Below, piece after piece: positions 55,508 through 64,000 of a stretch of 64,000 nt of DNA. The stretch's first letter is position 1; every line of letters begins with the position of its first letter. The DNA is from CALHVX01 sp964640725 (GTDB lineage Bacteria > Pseudomonadota > Gammaproteobacteria > Pseudomonadales > Azotimanducaceae): NCBI GenBank assembly GCA_964640725.1, contig CAZXIJ010000008.1:1-64000 (forward strand). Reading direction: 5' to 3'. The notes under the pieces were generated by a model that saw only the letters and a list, made by a program, of their open reading frames with translations, had not been told where the DNA came from and did not search any database. Made by a program: the position numbers and the translations under genes.

Positions 55508-56596
55508 TTAGCCAGGCTGATTGGTGCGCCCGGTAAAGCGCGCCGCTGGCCGGATCTTTTCGTACTCGGCAAGCACTGGCGCGAACTCCTCCGGCGTGCT
55601 GGCGTGGATGATGATGCCGTCGGCGCCCGCATCAAACTGATCCACCCATCGCTGCGCGCACTCGCGCGCTGTGCCGGTGGCCGCCGGGCGCCATTCCTCG
55701 GGTATCAGCTTCGCGATTGCCTCCAGCTCCGACGGCGTCGAGACGCTGTCGATCAGGCCGCCCGCGCCGCGCACCGCAGGGTCGCTGCGGAAGCGCGCCA
55801 GTACCTCCGGGTCCCAGCCGTTAATTTGTACCAGCATGTCGCCGTAGCCTGGAATCTGCAGATAGGTCGCCAGCCGCGCCACGATGTACTTCAGATAAAC
55901 CTCGTCCCTGACCTCGCAGGCGGTGGCGAGCACGGACCAGTTGGTGACCGTGCCCGGAGCCCGGCCAGCTTTCTCTTCGCCGCTGCGCACCGCGGCGACG
56001 GCTTCTGCCAGGGCCTGGTCGGTCATGAAAGTGTGCAGGTGTGTGCCATCGTAGACTTCTCCGGCATGGGCGAGGCTGCGCGGTCCAAAACCCACGTACA
56101 GGACCGGCACGATGTCGTCGAGGTAGGGCGCGTTTGCCAGTCTGGGGTAGCTGCCGAGTTCGCCTTCATAGCCTGTGATGGTTTCGCCGTTCAGCAGCCG
56201 TCGCAGGACGTCGATAAATTCCCGCTCCCGCGCGTAGGTGGGGTGGGGCAGATTCATGCTCTTCCACAGGCCAGCATTGCCTTTTGCCAGGCCCAGCGCA
56301 AAACGTCCCTCGGACAGGCGATGCAGCGTGCTGCAGATCGATGCTGTCACGGTGGGGTGGCGCTTGTTGTAGTTGGTTGCCGAAGAGCCGATGAAGATTT
56401 CGTGGGTGGTCGCCGCAATGGCGCCGCAGATCGCGCTGATTTCCTTGTAGTCGGCGCGTTCGGAAATCATGACATTGCCGATGCCGAGCGCTTCGGCATC
56501 CTGCGCCTGCCGGATAACCTCGCGGGGCGATCGGGTATGGCCGGGCAGTCCGTAAAAGCCAAGTTCCGGAAATTTCGAGCAGTACGCCGGGTACAC
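55508..56596 (-). CDS. LLM-class flavin-dependent oxidoreductase
   Basis: The 362-residue protein follows the luciferase-like monooxygenase (TIM-barrel) pattern: GLPGHTRSPREVIRQAQDAE, GNVMISERADYKEISAICGA, SSATNYNKRHPTVTASICST, LSEGRFALGLAKGN. It probably uses FMN or F420; which one cannot be told. The GTG start at 56596 has a near-perfect AAGGAGG 4 bases upstream, which decides it over the longer open frame to 56791. The gene is convergent with the SDR gene (3 bp apart) and divergent from fumarylacetoacetase. Confidence 0.87.
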   Translation of the reverse strand: MYPAYCSKFPELGFYGLPGHTRSPREVIRQAQDAEALGIGNVMISERADYKEISAICGAIAATTHEIFIGSSATNYNKRHPTVTASICSTLHRLSEGRFALGLAKGNAGLWKSMNLPHPTYAREREFIDVLRRLLNGETITGYEGELGSYPRLANAPYLDDIVPVLYVGFGPRSLAHAGEVYDGTHLHTFMTDQALAEAVAAVRSGEEKAGRAPGTVTNWSVLATACEVRDEVYLKYIVARLATYLQIPGYGDMLVQINGWDPEVLARFRSDPAVRGAGGLIDSVSTPSELEAIAKLIPEEWRPAATGTARECAQRWVDQFDAGADGIIIHASTPEEFAPVLAEYEKIRPAARFTGRTNQPG

Positions 56597-56635
56597 GGCA
56601 CCTCCTTGCAGGTCGATGGTTGGCTGTCTTTGCCA

Positions 56636-56664
56636 GCGCAACCCTTGCGCAACCCTTGCGCAAC
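56636..56664. repeat. 11-bp tandem repeat (2.6 copies)
   Basis: GCGCAACCCTT is repeated head to tail (56636-56646, 56647-56657, then a partial copy to 56664) in the gap between the divergent LLM oxidoreductase and fumarylacetoacetase genes. An 11-bp period puts each copy on the same DNA face, so a cooperative binding site is possible, but replication slippage is equally likely. Confidence 0.8.
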
Positions 56665-56732
56665 GGCCTACCCTAGCATCGTCCGGGCCGGGAGGCCTTT
56701 CCTCCCGGACCCTGAAGTGCGAGGCTATCTGC

Positions 56733-58046
56733 ATGACACAGCTGAACCACACGCACGATCCGTCGCTGGCCAGCTGGGTCTCCAGTGCCAATGCTACCGG
56801 CAGCGACTTTCCGATCCAAAACCTGCCCTTTGCCGTCTTCCGCCGCGCGGGCTCCGCCGAGGCCTATCGCGGCGGTGTTGCTATCGGCGATCAGGTGATC
56901 GACCTCGCGGTTCTGGCTGACCTCGATCTTTACCAGGGCGATGAGCTGGTGGTGGTCGCTGCAGCTGCCGAACATACCCTGAACACCTTCATGGGTTTGG
57001 GCCCGCGCTACTGGCGCGCCTTGCGTGCGGCGTTGTCCCGGGACCTGCGCAGCGGCGCCGCTGCAGAGTCCGCTTTGCGGCTGGCGCTGGTGCCGCAGGC
57101 CGAGGTCGAGTACGCGCTCCCGGCACGCATCGGCGACTACACCGACTTTTACACGTCCATTCACCACGCAACTGCCGTGGGGCGCCAGTTCCGCCCGGAC
57201 AACCCCCTGTTGCCGAATTACCGCTGGGTGCCCATTGGCTACCACGGCCGCAGCTCGTCGATTGGGGTGTCGGGGCAAAGCTTTCCACGCCCCCAGGGGC
57301 AGCTTAAAGCGCTCGCCGCGACAGCGCCCCGGCTGGGCGCCGCGCAACGGATGGACTACGAGCTGGAAGTCGGCATTTTTATCGGCCCGGGCAACCGGCT
57401 CGGCAGCCCTATATCGATGGACCAGGCAGAGTCTCATGTCTTTGGGCTGTGTCTGCTTAACGACTGGTCAGCGCGCGATATCCAGGGGTGGGAGTACCAG
57501 CCTCTGGGTCCCTTTCTGGCCAAGAATTTTGCGTCCACCATCTCGCCCTGGATCGTGACCCTGGAGGCGCTCGCGCCCTACCGGGTGCCCTGGGAGCGGG
57601 ATGCCGAAGAGCCTCAGCCGTTGCCTTACCTCGACAGCCCAGAGAATCGGGCAGCCGGGGGGGTTGACCTGCAGCTGGAGGTGGCACTCTCGACGCAGGC
57701 CATGCAGGCAGCGGGGATGCCCCCGGTGACGCTGGCCCGATCGAACTTCGCCTGGTCCTATTGGACCGTCGCCCAGCTGGTTGCCCATCACAGCGTCAAC
57801 GGCTGTAACCTGACTCCGGGGGATCTGTTCGGTAGCGGCACGCAATCAGGTCCCGAGCCGGCTCAGGCCGGTTCCCTGCTTGAGCTGTCCAACGGCGGCC
57901 AGAATCCCATCGATCTTGGCAACGGTGAGTCGCGAACGTTCCTCGAAGACGGTGACACCGTCATCATGCGCGGACATTGCGAAGCGCCGGGCCGTGCCCG
58001 GGTCGGCTTCGGAGCGGTTCAGGCAACGCTGCTGCCCCAGGCCTGA
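56733..58046 (+). CDS. fahA: Fumarylacetoacetase
   Basis: The 437-residue enzyme hydrolyses fumarylacetoacetate to fumarate and acetoacetate, the last step of tyrosine and homogentisate breakdown. Typical stretches are IGDYTDFYTSIHHATAVGRQ, YRWVPIGYHGRSSSIGVSGQ, MDYELEVGIFIG, LNDWSARDIQGWEYQPLGPF and the C-terminal SRTFLEDGDTVIMRGHCE. Its length equals that of FAH proper (about 420-440), not the shorter FAH-domain isomerases. GAGG lies 8 bases before the ATG. No hmgA or maiA is next to it, so the rest of the pathway is elsewhere. Confidence 0.93.
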   Translation: MTQLNHTHDPSLASWVSSANATGSDFPIQNLPFAVFRRAGSAEAYRGGVAIGDQVIDLAVLADLDLYQGDELVVVAAAAEHTLNTFMGLGPRYWRALRAALSRDLRSGAAAESALRLALVPQAEVEYALPARIGDYTDFYTSIHHATAVGRQFRPDNPLLPNYRWVPIGYHGRSSSIGVSGQSFPRPQGQLKALAATAPRLGAAQRMDYELEVGIFIGPGNRLGSPISMDQAESHVFGLCLLNDWSARDIQGWEYQPLGPFLAKNFASTISPWIVTLEALAPYRVPWERDAEEPQPLPYLDSPENRAAGGVDLQLEVALSTQAMQAAGMPPVTLARSNFAWSYWTVAQLVAHHSVNGCNLTPGDLFGSGTQSGPEPAQAGSLLELSNGGQNPIDLGNGESRTFLEDGDTVIMRGHCEAPGRARVGFGAVQATLLPQA

Positions 58047-58117
58047 ACGTGCACGGCCACGGAACTGATCGACATGGCTGCAGACTAATGCTTAGCTGCT
58101 CACAAGGATACTTGCTG

Positions 58118-58594
58118 ATGACCCCTCTCAAGGCCTTTGGCCGTCGGTTGCTTTCCCTCGCGATCGTGCTCTGCGGGCTGCTTACGGGCAGTGCGGCCTG
58201 GGCTCAAGCGCAGCCCCACCCCTGCGCGCCGGACGGGGTCGCGGTGGGCGGCTACGATCTCGTCAGCTATCACCAGCCTGATGGCCCGCTGCCGGGCGAC
58301 GAGGCATTCACTGCGGAGCACGATGGCCTGAGCTATCGCTTCAGTAGCGCCGAGCATCTGGCGCTGTTTCAGGCGGAGCCCGCGCGGTATCTGCCTCGCT
58401 ATCAAGGCTGGTGCGCAACCAATCTCTCATTCGGACGGCTTGCCTGCCCGGAGTACACGAACTTCAAGCTGGAAGATGGCGACCTGCTGCTGTTTGAGCA
58501 CCACGGCTTTACCAATGGCCGCTCGGTCTGGAACAGCGATCCGCTCCAGCATCGTCGTTCTGCCGACGAATTTTTTCCCAAGCTTTGGCCGTGA
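58118..58594 (+). CDS. Exported YHS domain protein (first copy)
   Basis: The 158-residue protein has a signal peptide (LLSLAIVLCGLLTGSAAWA) and a YHS-type domain: AVGGYDLVSYHQPDGPLPGD, DGLSYRFSSAEHLALFQAEP, ARYLPRYQGWCA. It has four Cys in the mature part, two of them in QGWCATNLSFGRLAC, which could bind metal. YHS domains are found in copper or heavy-metal proteins, but the exported short form has no assigned role. Its stop overlaps the GTG of the next gene (GTGA), so translation is coupled. AAGGA lies 10 bases before the ATG. Confidence 0.8.
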   Translation: MTPLKAFGRRLLSLAIVLCGLLTGSAAWAQAQPHPCAPDGVAVGGYDLVSYHQPDGPLPGDEAFTAEHDGLSYRFSSAEHLALFQAEPARYLPRYQGWCATNLSFGRLACPEYTNFKLEDGDLLLFEHHGFTNGRSVWNSDPLQHRRSADEFFPKLWP

Positions 58595-59793
58595 ACCCGA
58601 GGCTCTTTCTGGCCGGGCTGCTGATTATGGCGCTTGCGCCAGGGGCAGCGGCGCTGACCCTGGGCGTGCATCCGGAGGAACCGGCCCCCGCCCTGGGCGA
58701 AGTGCTGGCAGAACTGGCGGATGCCGATCTGCCCTTGCAGCTGCGCCCGTTCCCAAACCAGCAGGCGCTGCTGGTCGCCCTGCGTACGGGCAGCGTCGAT
58801 GCGGCGCTGATCGAGGCGCCGGTTAAGCCGGTGCCCGGCGTGCGCCTGATCTCTGACTTGTATCCCAGCGTGCTCCACATCCTGTACCCCAAGGCCTGGG
58901 GCCAGCCGGATCTGCGCACGCTATTGACCCGCGGATCGATTTGGGCCGGCGGCGAGGGCAGTGTCGGGCGCGAGCTGCTGCAGGGCCTGCAGGCGGACTA
59001 CATGTTGCCCGACGGGGCGCTGACGCTGCTGCCGGACCCGATCTCCCAGGCGCCGGAAGTCTGGATGATCTTTGGCGGAATTCTGAGCGGCGATGCCCTG
59101 CGCCGTCTGCCGGAGCACCGCCTGTTCGACTTCAATGCGGGCAACGCGACCGCGGCGGACCCCGGGGCTGGCATTGCCGAAGGCATGGCGCTGCGTTATC
59201 CGCAGCTTCACACTATGATGCTGCCGCGGCAGCTGTACCCGAGTATGGACAGCCCCCGGATCACCACCCTGGCGGTGTCGAACCAGCTGGTCGTGCGCGA
59301 AGATCTGCCGGTCGACACGGCGTTTCGGCTGGCCACGTTGGTCGACCAGGCGCGCCAGGCGGTCGCTGCGGCTTACCCGCTAGCGGCGCTGGATGTCCAG
59401 ACCGCCGGACGAGTTGTGCCCCACGCGCTGCCGCCGCACCCGGGCGCCATACGGTTTGCCGACCGGAATGAGCCGAGCTTTCTGGAGCGCTATGCCGAGG
59501 TATTCGCGTTCCTGCTGACTGCGCTGGTGGCCTTGGCGAGTGCCGGCGTGGCGATCCAGCGCTACCGGCAGCAACGGCGCAAAGACCGGCTGGACCGTTT
59601 TTTTCAACGCCTCCTGGAACAGCGGGACGGAGACCAGCCGCGAGCGGCAAGAGCCCAGGCGATCCGCGATCTGCAAACGGATGTCATCGAATTGGTTGTG
59701 CGCGAGCGCATCAGCGCCGATGGTGCACTCCTGGCGTTTATGTCTCTGTCCAATCAACTGTTGAACGAAGCCGAGCAGGCTGCCGCAACCTGA
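58591..59793 (+). CDS. TAXI-like periplasmic solute-binding protein with C-terminal membrane anchor
   Basis: The 400-residue protein has a signal peptide and a periplasmic-binding-protein fold resembling TRAP-TAXI receptors (ALIEAPVKPVPGVRLISDLY, AGGEGSVGRELLQGLQADYM, VWMIFGGILSGDALRRL). A single membrane helix near the C-terminus (about 308-328, VFAFLLTALVALASAGVAI) is followed by a charged cytoplasmic coiled coil of about 70 residues, so it is anchored rather than free. No TRAP permease is nearby; a sensing role is possible. The GTG start overlaps the preceding YHS stop, and a second YHS gene follows after 45 bp. Confidence 0.75.
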   Translation: MNPRLFLAGLLIMALAPGAAALTLGVHPEEPAPALGEVLAELADADLPLQLRPFPNQQALLVALRTGSVDAALIEAPVKPVPGVRLISDLYPSVLHILYPKAWGQPDLRTLLTRGSIWAGGEGSVGRELLQGLQADYMLPDGALTLLPDPISQAPEVWMIFGGILSGDALRRLPEHRLFDFNAGNATAADPGAGIAEGMALRYPQLHTMMLPRQLYPSMDSPRITTLAVSNQLVVREDLPVDTAFRLATLVDQARQAVAAAYPLAALDVQTAGRVVPHALPPHPGAIRFADRNEPSFLERYAEVFAFLLTALVALASAGVAIQRYRQQRRKDRLDRFFQRLLEQRDGDQPRAARAQAIRDLQTDVIELVVRERISADGALLAFMSLSNQLLNEAEQAAAT

Positions 59794-59838
59794 ACCCGTA
59801 CCGGCACCGGTTCTGTGCCGCCTGAGGAAACTGTCGAA

Positions 59839-60297
59839 ATGATCCGTGTAACGATTGCCGCGCTGTTTTTCATGCTGATTGCCGGGGGAGCGAGCGCCGC
59901 CCCGGAGCGGGACCCGGTGCCGGAGCAGGCAGCGCCGCAGATTGGCGGCTACAGCCCGGTTTCCTACTTTGCGCAAGGCAAGGCGGAGCTGGGCAGTCGC
60001 GAGCACGCGGTGGCTTACGAAGGCCAGGTGTATTTCCTCACCTCTGCGGCGCAGGTCGAAACGTTTTACAGCAACCCGTCCCGGTACCAGCCGCGCTTTC
60101 CGATCTGCCCGTTCAGCCTGACGACCGGGCGCCAGATGGCGATCGACCCGACCCGCTTCAAAGTGGTGGGAGACGCGCTGTTACTGTTCCACCGCTCGGA
60201 GAACATGGATGGGCTGGCCGCCTGGAACGCGTCTGAGCTCAGTGATGACGCGCTCATCGAGCGAGCCGACAAACAGTTCGTGCTACTTCGATTCTGA
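59839..60297 (+). CDS. Exported YHS domain protein (second copy)
   Basis: The 152-residue protein has a signal peptide (IRVTIAALFFMLIAGGASA) and a YHS-like domain: IGGYSPVSYFAQGKAELGSR, GQVYFLTSAAQVETFYSNPS, RYQPRFPICPF. It is a diverged relative of the first YHS gene, with only one Cys near the PICPF motif. GAGGAA lies 9 bases before the ATG. Together with the TAXI-like protein between them, the two YHS proteins form a three-gene operon. Its 3' end overlaps the convergent hybrid kinase gene by 15 bp. Confidence 0.78.
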   Translation: MIRVTIAALFFMLIAGGASAAPERDPVPEQAAPQIGGYSPVSYFAQGKAELGSREHAVAYEGQVYFLTSAAQVETFYSNPSRYQPRFPICPFSLTTGRQMAIDPTRFKVVGDALLLFHRSENMDGLAAWNASELSDDALIERADKQFVLLRF

Positions 60298-62856
60298 GCG
60301 CTTGGGCGCTGGCCTGGCGGCTGAGCCCAGCCAGCGTCCCAGCTTCTCGCTCAACCGGTCCATTGCCAGGGGCTTGGTCAGATAGTCGTCCATGCCTGCG
60401 GCCATGAACCGATCGCGATCTCCGGTCATGGCGTGGGCGGTGAGCGCGATCACCGGAGTCGGCGGCAGCTTTGCCGACGCTTCCTGCTCGCGTATCTGCG
60501 CAGTTGCCCCGGGCCCATCGAGGCCCGGCATCGAGACGTCCATGAAGATCAGCGCGTATCTCTGATGACGGCTCGCGTCTACCGCCTCGAAGCCATCTGC
60601 CGCCTCAGCGACCTGCAGGCCGTGCCGCTCGAGCATCTTGCGTGCGACTTTGCGGTTTACGGCGTTGTCGTCTACCAACAGCACATCGCCGCGATAAGTC
60701 GTCAGACCTTCGCTGGCGGTTGCCGGCGCGGCAACGCCTCGAGCTGGCCCTTTCGGGGCCGCGCCGCCTGCGGCGGTTGATCCGGCCAGTGTCGGCAGGG
60801 GCACCTCGGCGGAGAACGTTGAGCCTTTGCCGGGCTCCGAGCTCACCTGAACGTGCCCCCCCATGCTCTCGATGAGCGATTTGCTGATGGACAGGCCCAG
60901 GCCGGTGCCGCCAAATCGGCGTGTGGTCGAGCTCTCGGCCTGGGTAAATTTCGCGAAGATGCTGTTGAGCTTGTCGGCGGCGATACCAATGCCGCTGTCG
61001 CTGACGGCAAAGCGCAACACCGTGTCTGCACCGCTGTTGCGGGCGGACACCTGAATCTGCACATGACCGGCCTCGGTAAACTTAACCGCATTGCTGCCAA
61101 AGTTCAGCAGGACCTGGCGCAACCGGTTGCCGTCAGCCAGCACTCGCTCAGGCACATTGGCGTCAATCCGGCTGCGCAGCTCGATGCCTTTGCCGCTGGC
61201 CGGGGTGGCAAGCAGGGCAGCGATGTCTGCCACAAGGTCCGGAATCGATGTCGGGACCGGGTCCAGTTCCAACTTTCCGGCCTCGATCTTCGAGAAGTCC
61301 AGCACGTCGTTGATGACTGAGAGCAGGGCGGTCCCCGAGGAGTGAATGGTGCTGACGAACCCGCGCTGTTCCTGATCGAGCGCCGTATCCGAAAGAAGCT
61401 CGGCCATCCCCAGCACGCCGTTCATGGGCGTGCGTATTTCGTGACTCATGGTGGCGAGAAACTCGGATTTGGCTTCGCTGGCAGCCACGGCCTGCTCGCT
61501 GACGAGCGCCAGCCGGCGGCTGGTTTTGCGCTGCAGCGTGGCAAACCAGGCCGCAAGCAACAGCAGGGACAAGACCGCGCCCACGGCCCAGCGCTGTTGC
61601 GCAATCACCCGCTGCTGCAGCTGCGCGCTTTGGGCGAGCAGCCGGTTGCGCTCCCGAAGCGCCTCCGATTCTGCGTCGTTGATCTTGCGCAGCTCCTGCG
61701 CAACGGCCCTGTTGTCCTGTGCCAGCTGGGCGACCCGGGTCTCGAAGTAGGCTTTGAGTCCCTGGTATGCGCCAGCCTGATCGCCTTCGGCGTACTGCAG
61801 ATCCAGACTGAGAGACCGGATGCGGTGCCGGGAAATTTCGTCGCCGGAATCCGCAAGCGCAGCCTGAGCAGCCGTCAGGTGCCTGCGCGCCGTCGCCAGA
61901 TCGGCATTGCGCAGGGCGTGTTCGCTGCTGGCCCAGTCCAGCCAAACCTCCCGATCCGGGATCGCATGGACATAGCGGCGCGCCTCCGCCAGGCAGCGCC
62001 CTTCTTTGTCGTTGTCGCCGTTTGCCCGAGCGACCTGCGCGCACAGGCTGCGGGCATAGAAGCGGGCAGCGTCGCTGGCGGTGCGGTCGGTCCACTGCCT
62101 GAGCAGGTCTGCGGCGCGGTCTGCCCGCTGCGGCTCTTCGTTGCGAAGCAGCACTGCAGCCAGATTGAAGAGCCATCGAGTGCCAGCCAGCGGCGCGCCG
62201 ATCCGTTCGCGCAGGGCGAGCTCTGCGTTAATGCTCTCCAGAAAGCCCTGGAGATCGCCAGTGATGCCCAGAGCCAGTCCTTTGAGCGTGTAGTGCGCGA
62301 TCAGCGTCAGCGGGTCGGTTCGCTGCAGGTCGATTTGCTGCTCGACCCGACGCACCGCCGTCAGCATCGCGTCAGTGCGTCCCAGACGGTAGAGCGGGCC
62401 GCCGCGAAGGGCTTCAATGAGCAGGCGCTCGTCGGTCACTACGGCATTGGCTCGCATGCGGGTGTCCAGCACCTCGAGCGCTTGCGCGTAGTCGCCTGCC
62501 AGCCAAACGGGGCCAAAGCGGGACAAGGTCTCGAACAGGTCGCGCTCGGCCGGGCTGGCCAGGGGCAAGTGCGTCTCGCGAAAGCGCCGCACGGCAGGCG
62601 TGAATTCTTCCTGGGTTTCCTCCAGCACGGCGTCGAAGATTGCCAGCAGCGTGCGCCGGGCTGGTCCCAGCTGGGTCGCGGCAGCCGGCGCCGCGGTGAC
62701 GCTCCCTGTCTCCGCCAGGCGCTCCAGGATCTGGTCTACGCCACCCTGCCAGCTCGCTGCCCGGCTGAGGCCAGGCAGCGTTGCAGCCAGCAACGCAAGG
62801 CAAAGGCAAAGGCAAAGGCAGGCATTTTTTTTCGGAATGGATTCGAGACAGTACAT
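60283..62856 (-). CDS. Hybrid histidine kinase with TPR-like periplasmic sensor and receiver
   Basis: The 857-residue protein has an odd signal peptide containing CLCLCLCLALLAATLPG, a helical-repeat sensor (about 40-390), a membrane helix (about 417-433, WAVGAVLSLLLLAAWFA), HisKA with His in ATMSHEIRTPMNGVLGM (about residue 472), HATPase (FGSNAVKFTEAGHVQI, GGTGLGLSISKSLIESMGG), and a C-terminal receiver (VLLVDDNAVNRKVARKML, acceptor Asp in IFMDVSMPG about residue 772). No output domain or response regulator is adjacent, so phosphotransfer goes to a distant partner. Its architecture parallels the other TPR-hybrid kinase at 52-54.7 kb. Confidence 0.9.
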   Translation of the reverse strand: MYCLESIPKKNACLCLCLCLALLAATLPGLSRAASWQGGVDQILERLAETGSVTAAPAAATQLGPARRTLLAIFDAVLEETQEEFTPAVRRFRETHLPLASPAERDLFETLSRFGPVWLAGDYAQALEVLDTRMRANAVVTDERLLIEALRGGPLYRLGRTDAMLTAVRRVEQQIDLQRTDPLTLIAHYTLKGLALGITGDLQGFLESINAELALRERIGAPLAGTRWLFNLAAVLLRNEEPQRADRAADLLRQWTDRTASDAARFYARSLCAQVARANGDNDKEGRCLAEARRYVHAIPDREVWLDWASSEHALRNADLATARRHLTAAQAALADSGDEISRHRIRSLSLDLQYAEGDQAGAYQGLKAYFETRVAQLAQDNRAVAQELRKINDAESEALRERNRLLAQSAQLQQRVIAQQRWAVGAVLSLLLLAAWFATLQRKTSRRLALVSEQAVAASEAKSEFLATMSHEIRTPMNGVLGMAELLSDTALDQEQRGFVSTIHSSGTALLSVINDVLDFSKIEAGKLELDPVPTSIPDLVADIAALLATPASGKGIELRSRIDANVPERVLADGNRLRQVLLNFGSNAVKFTEAGHVQIQVSARNSGADTVLRFAVSDSGIGIAADKLNSIFAKFTQAESSTTRRFGGTGLGLSISKSLIESMGGHVQVSSEPGKGSTFSAEVPLPTLAGSTAAGGAAPKGPARGVAAPATASEGLTTYRGDVLLVDDNAVNRKVARKMLERHGLQVAEAADGFEAVDASRHQRYALIFMDVSMPGLDGPGATAQIREQEASAKLPPTPVIALTAHAMTGDRDRFMAAGMDDYLTKPLAMDRLSEKLGRWLGSAARPAPKRSESK
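62799..62824. repeat. Hexamer microsatellite in a signal peptide
   Basis: GGCAAA is repeated three times, followed by GGCA GGCA, inside the hybrid kinase gene. On the coding strand it encodes the Cys-Leu dipeptides of the signal peptide. A six-base unit can expand or contract without changing frame, altering the length of the hydrophobic core. Confidence 0.85.
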
Positions 62857-62921
62857 TGCCCGTCTTTCAGGCGGCTACGGGCCAAAAGCTAGCCGATCCT
62901 GAAGTGTAGACGAGCCGGCTG

Positions 62922-63800
62922 TCAGCGCCTGGTGAGCTGCGAGATCCCGCCGGCGATCTCCGGCCACAGTGCCCGGGGCAGGTCGTGGCCCATCCCTTCG
63001 AGCAACATCAGCTGCGATCCCGGTAGCGCCTCGTGCGTGTCGATGCCCCCCTCAACCGGCACCAGGGGGTCGGCTTTGCCGTGGATGACAAGGGCCGGCA
63101 GCGACAGTTTGCGCAGCCCGGCGCGCCGGTCCGGCTGGGTCGCAGCCGCGGCCATTTGCCGGGCGACCCCGGCCGGATCCGAGGCGCGGTCAAAATCCGC
63201 GAGGGCGCGTTCGCGGAGTTCCTCGGGGTCGGCCGGATAGGCTGGACTGCCGATAATCGCGGCGATCTCTGCCGTGCGACGCGCTGCGCCCTCGCGGTCC
63301 GTCGCGCCGGGAGACATGAGTGCCCCCATCGCCTCCGGGGTAGCCGGCGGCAGCTCCCGGTTGCCCGTCGAGGACATGATTGAGGTCATGCTGAGAATAC
63401 GGTCCGGGTAAGCCAGCGCGGCTGTCTGCGCGATCATGCCCCCCAGGGACGCGCCGCAGATATGCGCTGCGGGCAACTGCAGGGCATCCATCAGGCCAAT
63501 CATGTCGGCGGCCATATCTGCCAGCCCGTAGGGCACCTGGGCGGGTTTGCCCTCGAGCATGGCGCCCATCACCGCCGCCATATCTGGCAGGCCGGCCTTG
63601 TGCAGATGCGTCGAGAGCCCAACATCGCGATTGTCAAAGCGAATGACGTAGTGGCCCTTGCTGGCCAGCGACGCGCACAGGTCCGGGTGCCAGCGCGTCA
63701 TCTGGGACCCCAGGCCCATGATCATGATGAGCGGCGGGTGGTCGGGCTGGCCGAAGGTGTCGTATTCCACGGTAATGTCGTTGGCGGCGATCTGGGGCAT
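62922..63800 (-). CDS. Alpha/beta hydrolase
   Basis: The 292-residue enzyme has the oxyanion region LIMIMGLGSQMTRWHP, RFDNRDVGLSTHL, the nucleophile elbow HICGASLGGMIAQ (Ser), the acid region VIHGKADPLVPVEGG, and the catalytic His in LEGMGHDLPRALWP. ATG 63800 has AAGGA 7 bases upstream; the open frame to 63848 adds 16 residues. It is close to the esterase and aclacinomycin-methylesterase-like group that begins with 'N-x-I-x-(V/L)-x-Y-(E/D)-x-x-G'. The substrate is unknown. Confidence 0.88.
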   Translation of the reverse strand: MPQIAANDITVEYDTFGQPDHPPLIMIMGLGSQMTRWHPDLCASLASKGHYVIRFDNRDVGLSTHLHKAGLPDMAAVMGAMLEGKPAQVPYGLADMAADMIGLMDALQLPAAHICGASLGGMIAQTAALAYPDRILSMTSIMSSTGNRELPPATPEAMGALMSPGATDREGAARRTAEIAAIIGSPAYPADPEELRERALADFDRASDPAGVARQMAAAATQPDRRAGLRKLSLPALVIHGKADPLVPVEGGIDTHEALPGSQLMLLEGMGHDLPRALWPEIAGGISQLTRR

Positions 63801-63926
63801 GGGTTGGTCCTTGTCGGTCAGCGGGCACGGTAGCGATCCTGATCGCAAACTGCCAGCCGGGTCGCAATCGCCGCAGCCTTTCTATACTCAAGGCACGCCC
63901 ACTGCCGCGGTCGCTGACTTCTGGCC

Positions 63927-64000
63927 ATGCTTGCTGACGAACGACCATCCTCGGGTTCTACGGAATCACGCTGGCCACCGCTGCGCGTGTATCTGCTGGC
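63927..64000 (+). CDS. N-terminal fragment of an unidentified CDS
   Basis: From ATG 63927 a frame stays open to the right edge (MLADERPSSGSTESRWPPLR then VYLL), with the onset of a possible membrane segment at the very end. TATACT at 63883-63888 is a reasonable -10 box, but no clear -35 box or ribosome site is visible. It may be the start of a membrane sensor; too little is present to say. Confidence 0.35.
   Translation, partial: MLADERPSSGSTESRWPPLRVYLL

Overview
The window is high-GC (mid-60s %, by eye) bacterial chromosome with no tRNA, rRNA, CRISPR array, transposase or phage gene visible. Several features point to a Gram-negative aquatic gammaproteobacterium: DbpA, Uup, a DUF4124 protein, paired DUF1800/DUF1501 genes, a TonB-dependent receptor of the 'EEIVVTARKR' type, and several lipoproteins. 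A small light-harvesting (puc) operon makes it a bacteriochlorophyll-a phototroph, probably an aerobic anoxygenic phototroph of the kind found in Halieaceae/OM60 or related lineages. That placement is inference; no phylogenetic marker is present.

Layout. 1-13.1 kb: DUF3604 protein, small DUF4124 and SnoaL-like proteins, a divergent pair of lipoproteins (amidohydrolase and gamma-glutamyltransferase), AsmA-like protein, a decayed phytanoyl-CoA dioxygenase fragment, then divergent dbpA and uup. 13.1-20.5 kb: a frameshifted secreted protein, then a 1,789-residue repeat-rich DUF1800 protein followed by its Tat-exported DUF1501 partner. 20.6-27.6 kb: a catabolic block (Rieske oxygenase, nitroreductase, epoxide-hydrolase-like enzyme, crotonase) next to an XRE regulator divergent from a TonB-dependent receptor, with a perfect 16-bp palindrome between them. 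27.8-31 kb: a stress-type protein with a clear terminator, then pucB-pucA-pucC-def. 31-36.3 kb: sulfatase, then cysD (with a 199-residue N-terminal extension) and a cysNC fusion. 36.3-48.6 kb: a TPR/TolB-like membrane protein, a short repeat peptide gene on the other strand, and a four-gene operon running from a 2,320-residue outer-membrane-type protein through a CHAT protease and a membrane-anchored protein to a caspase-like protease. 48.8-64 kb: DUF2799 lipoprotein, ppc, two TPR-type hybrid histidine kinases, SDR, LLM oxidoreductase, fumarylacetoacetase, a YHS/TAXI-like/YHS operon, an alpha/beta hydrolase and a truncated gene at the edge.

Most notable points. (1) The caspase/CHAT operon has a convergent gene for a nonapeptide-repeat protein (six repeats with almost only synonymous differences); it is the best candidate here for an undescribed system. 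(2) The LH2-type antenna has Phe44-Phe45 in the alpha subunit, where ordinary B800-850 LH2 has Tyr-Trp; this predicts a blue-shifted, LH3-like complex. (3) pucC carries an in-frame TGA inside its best conserved motif. (4) CysD has an unexplained N-terminal domain. Functional statements rest on reading motifs by eye; no database search was possible.
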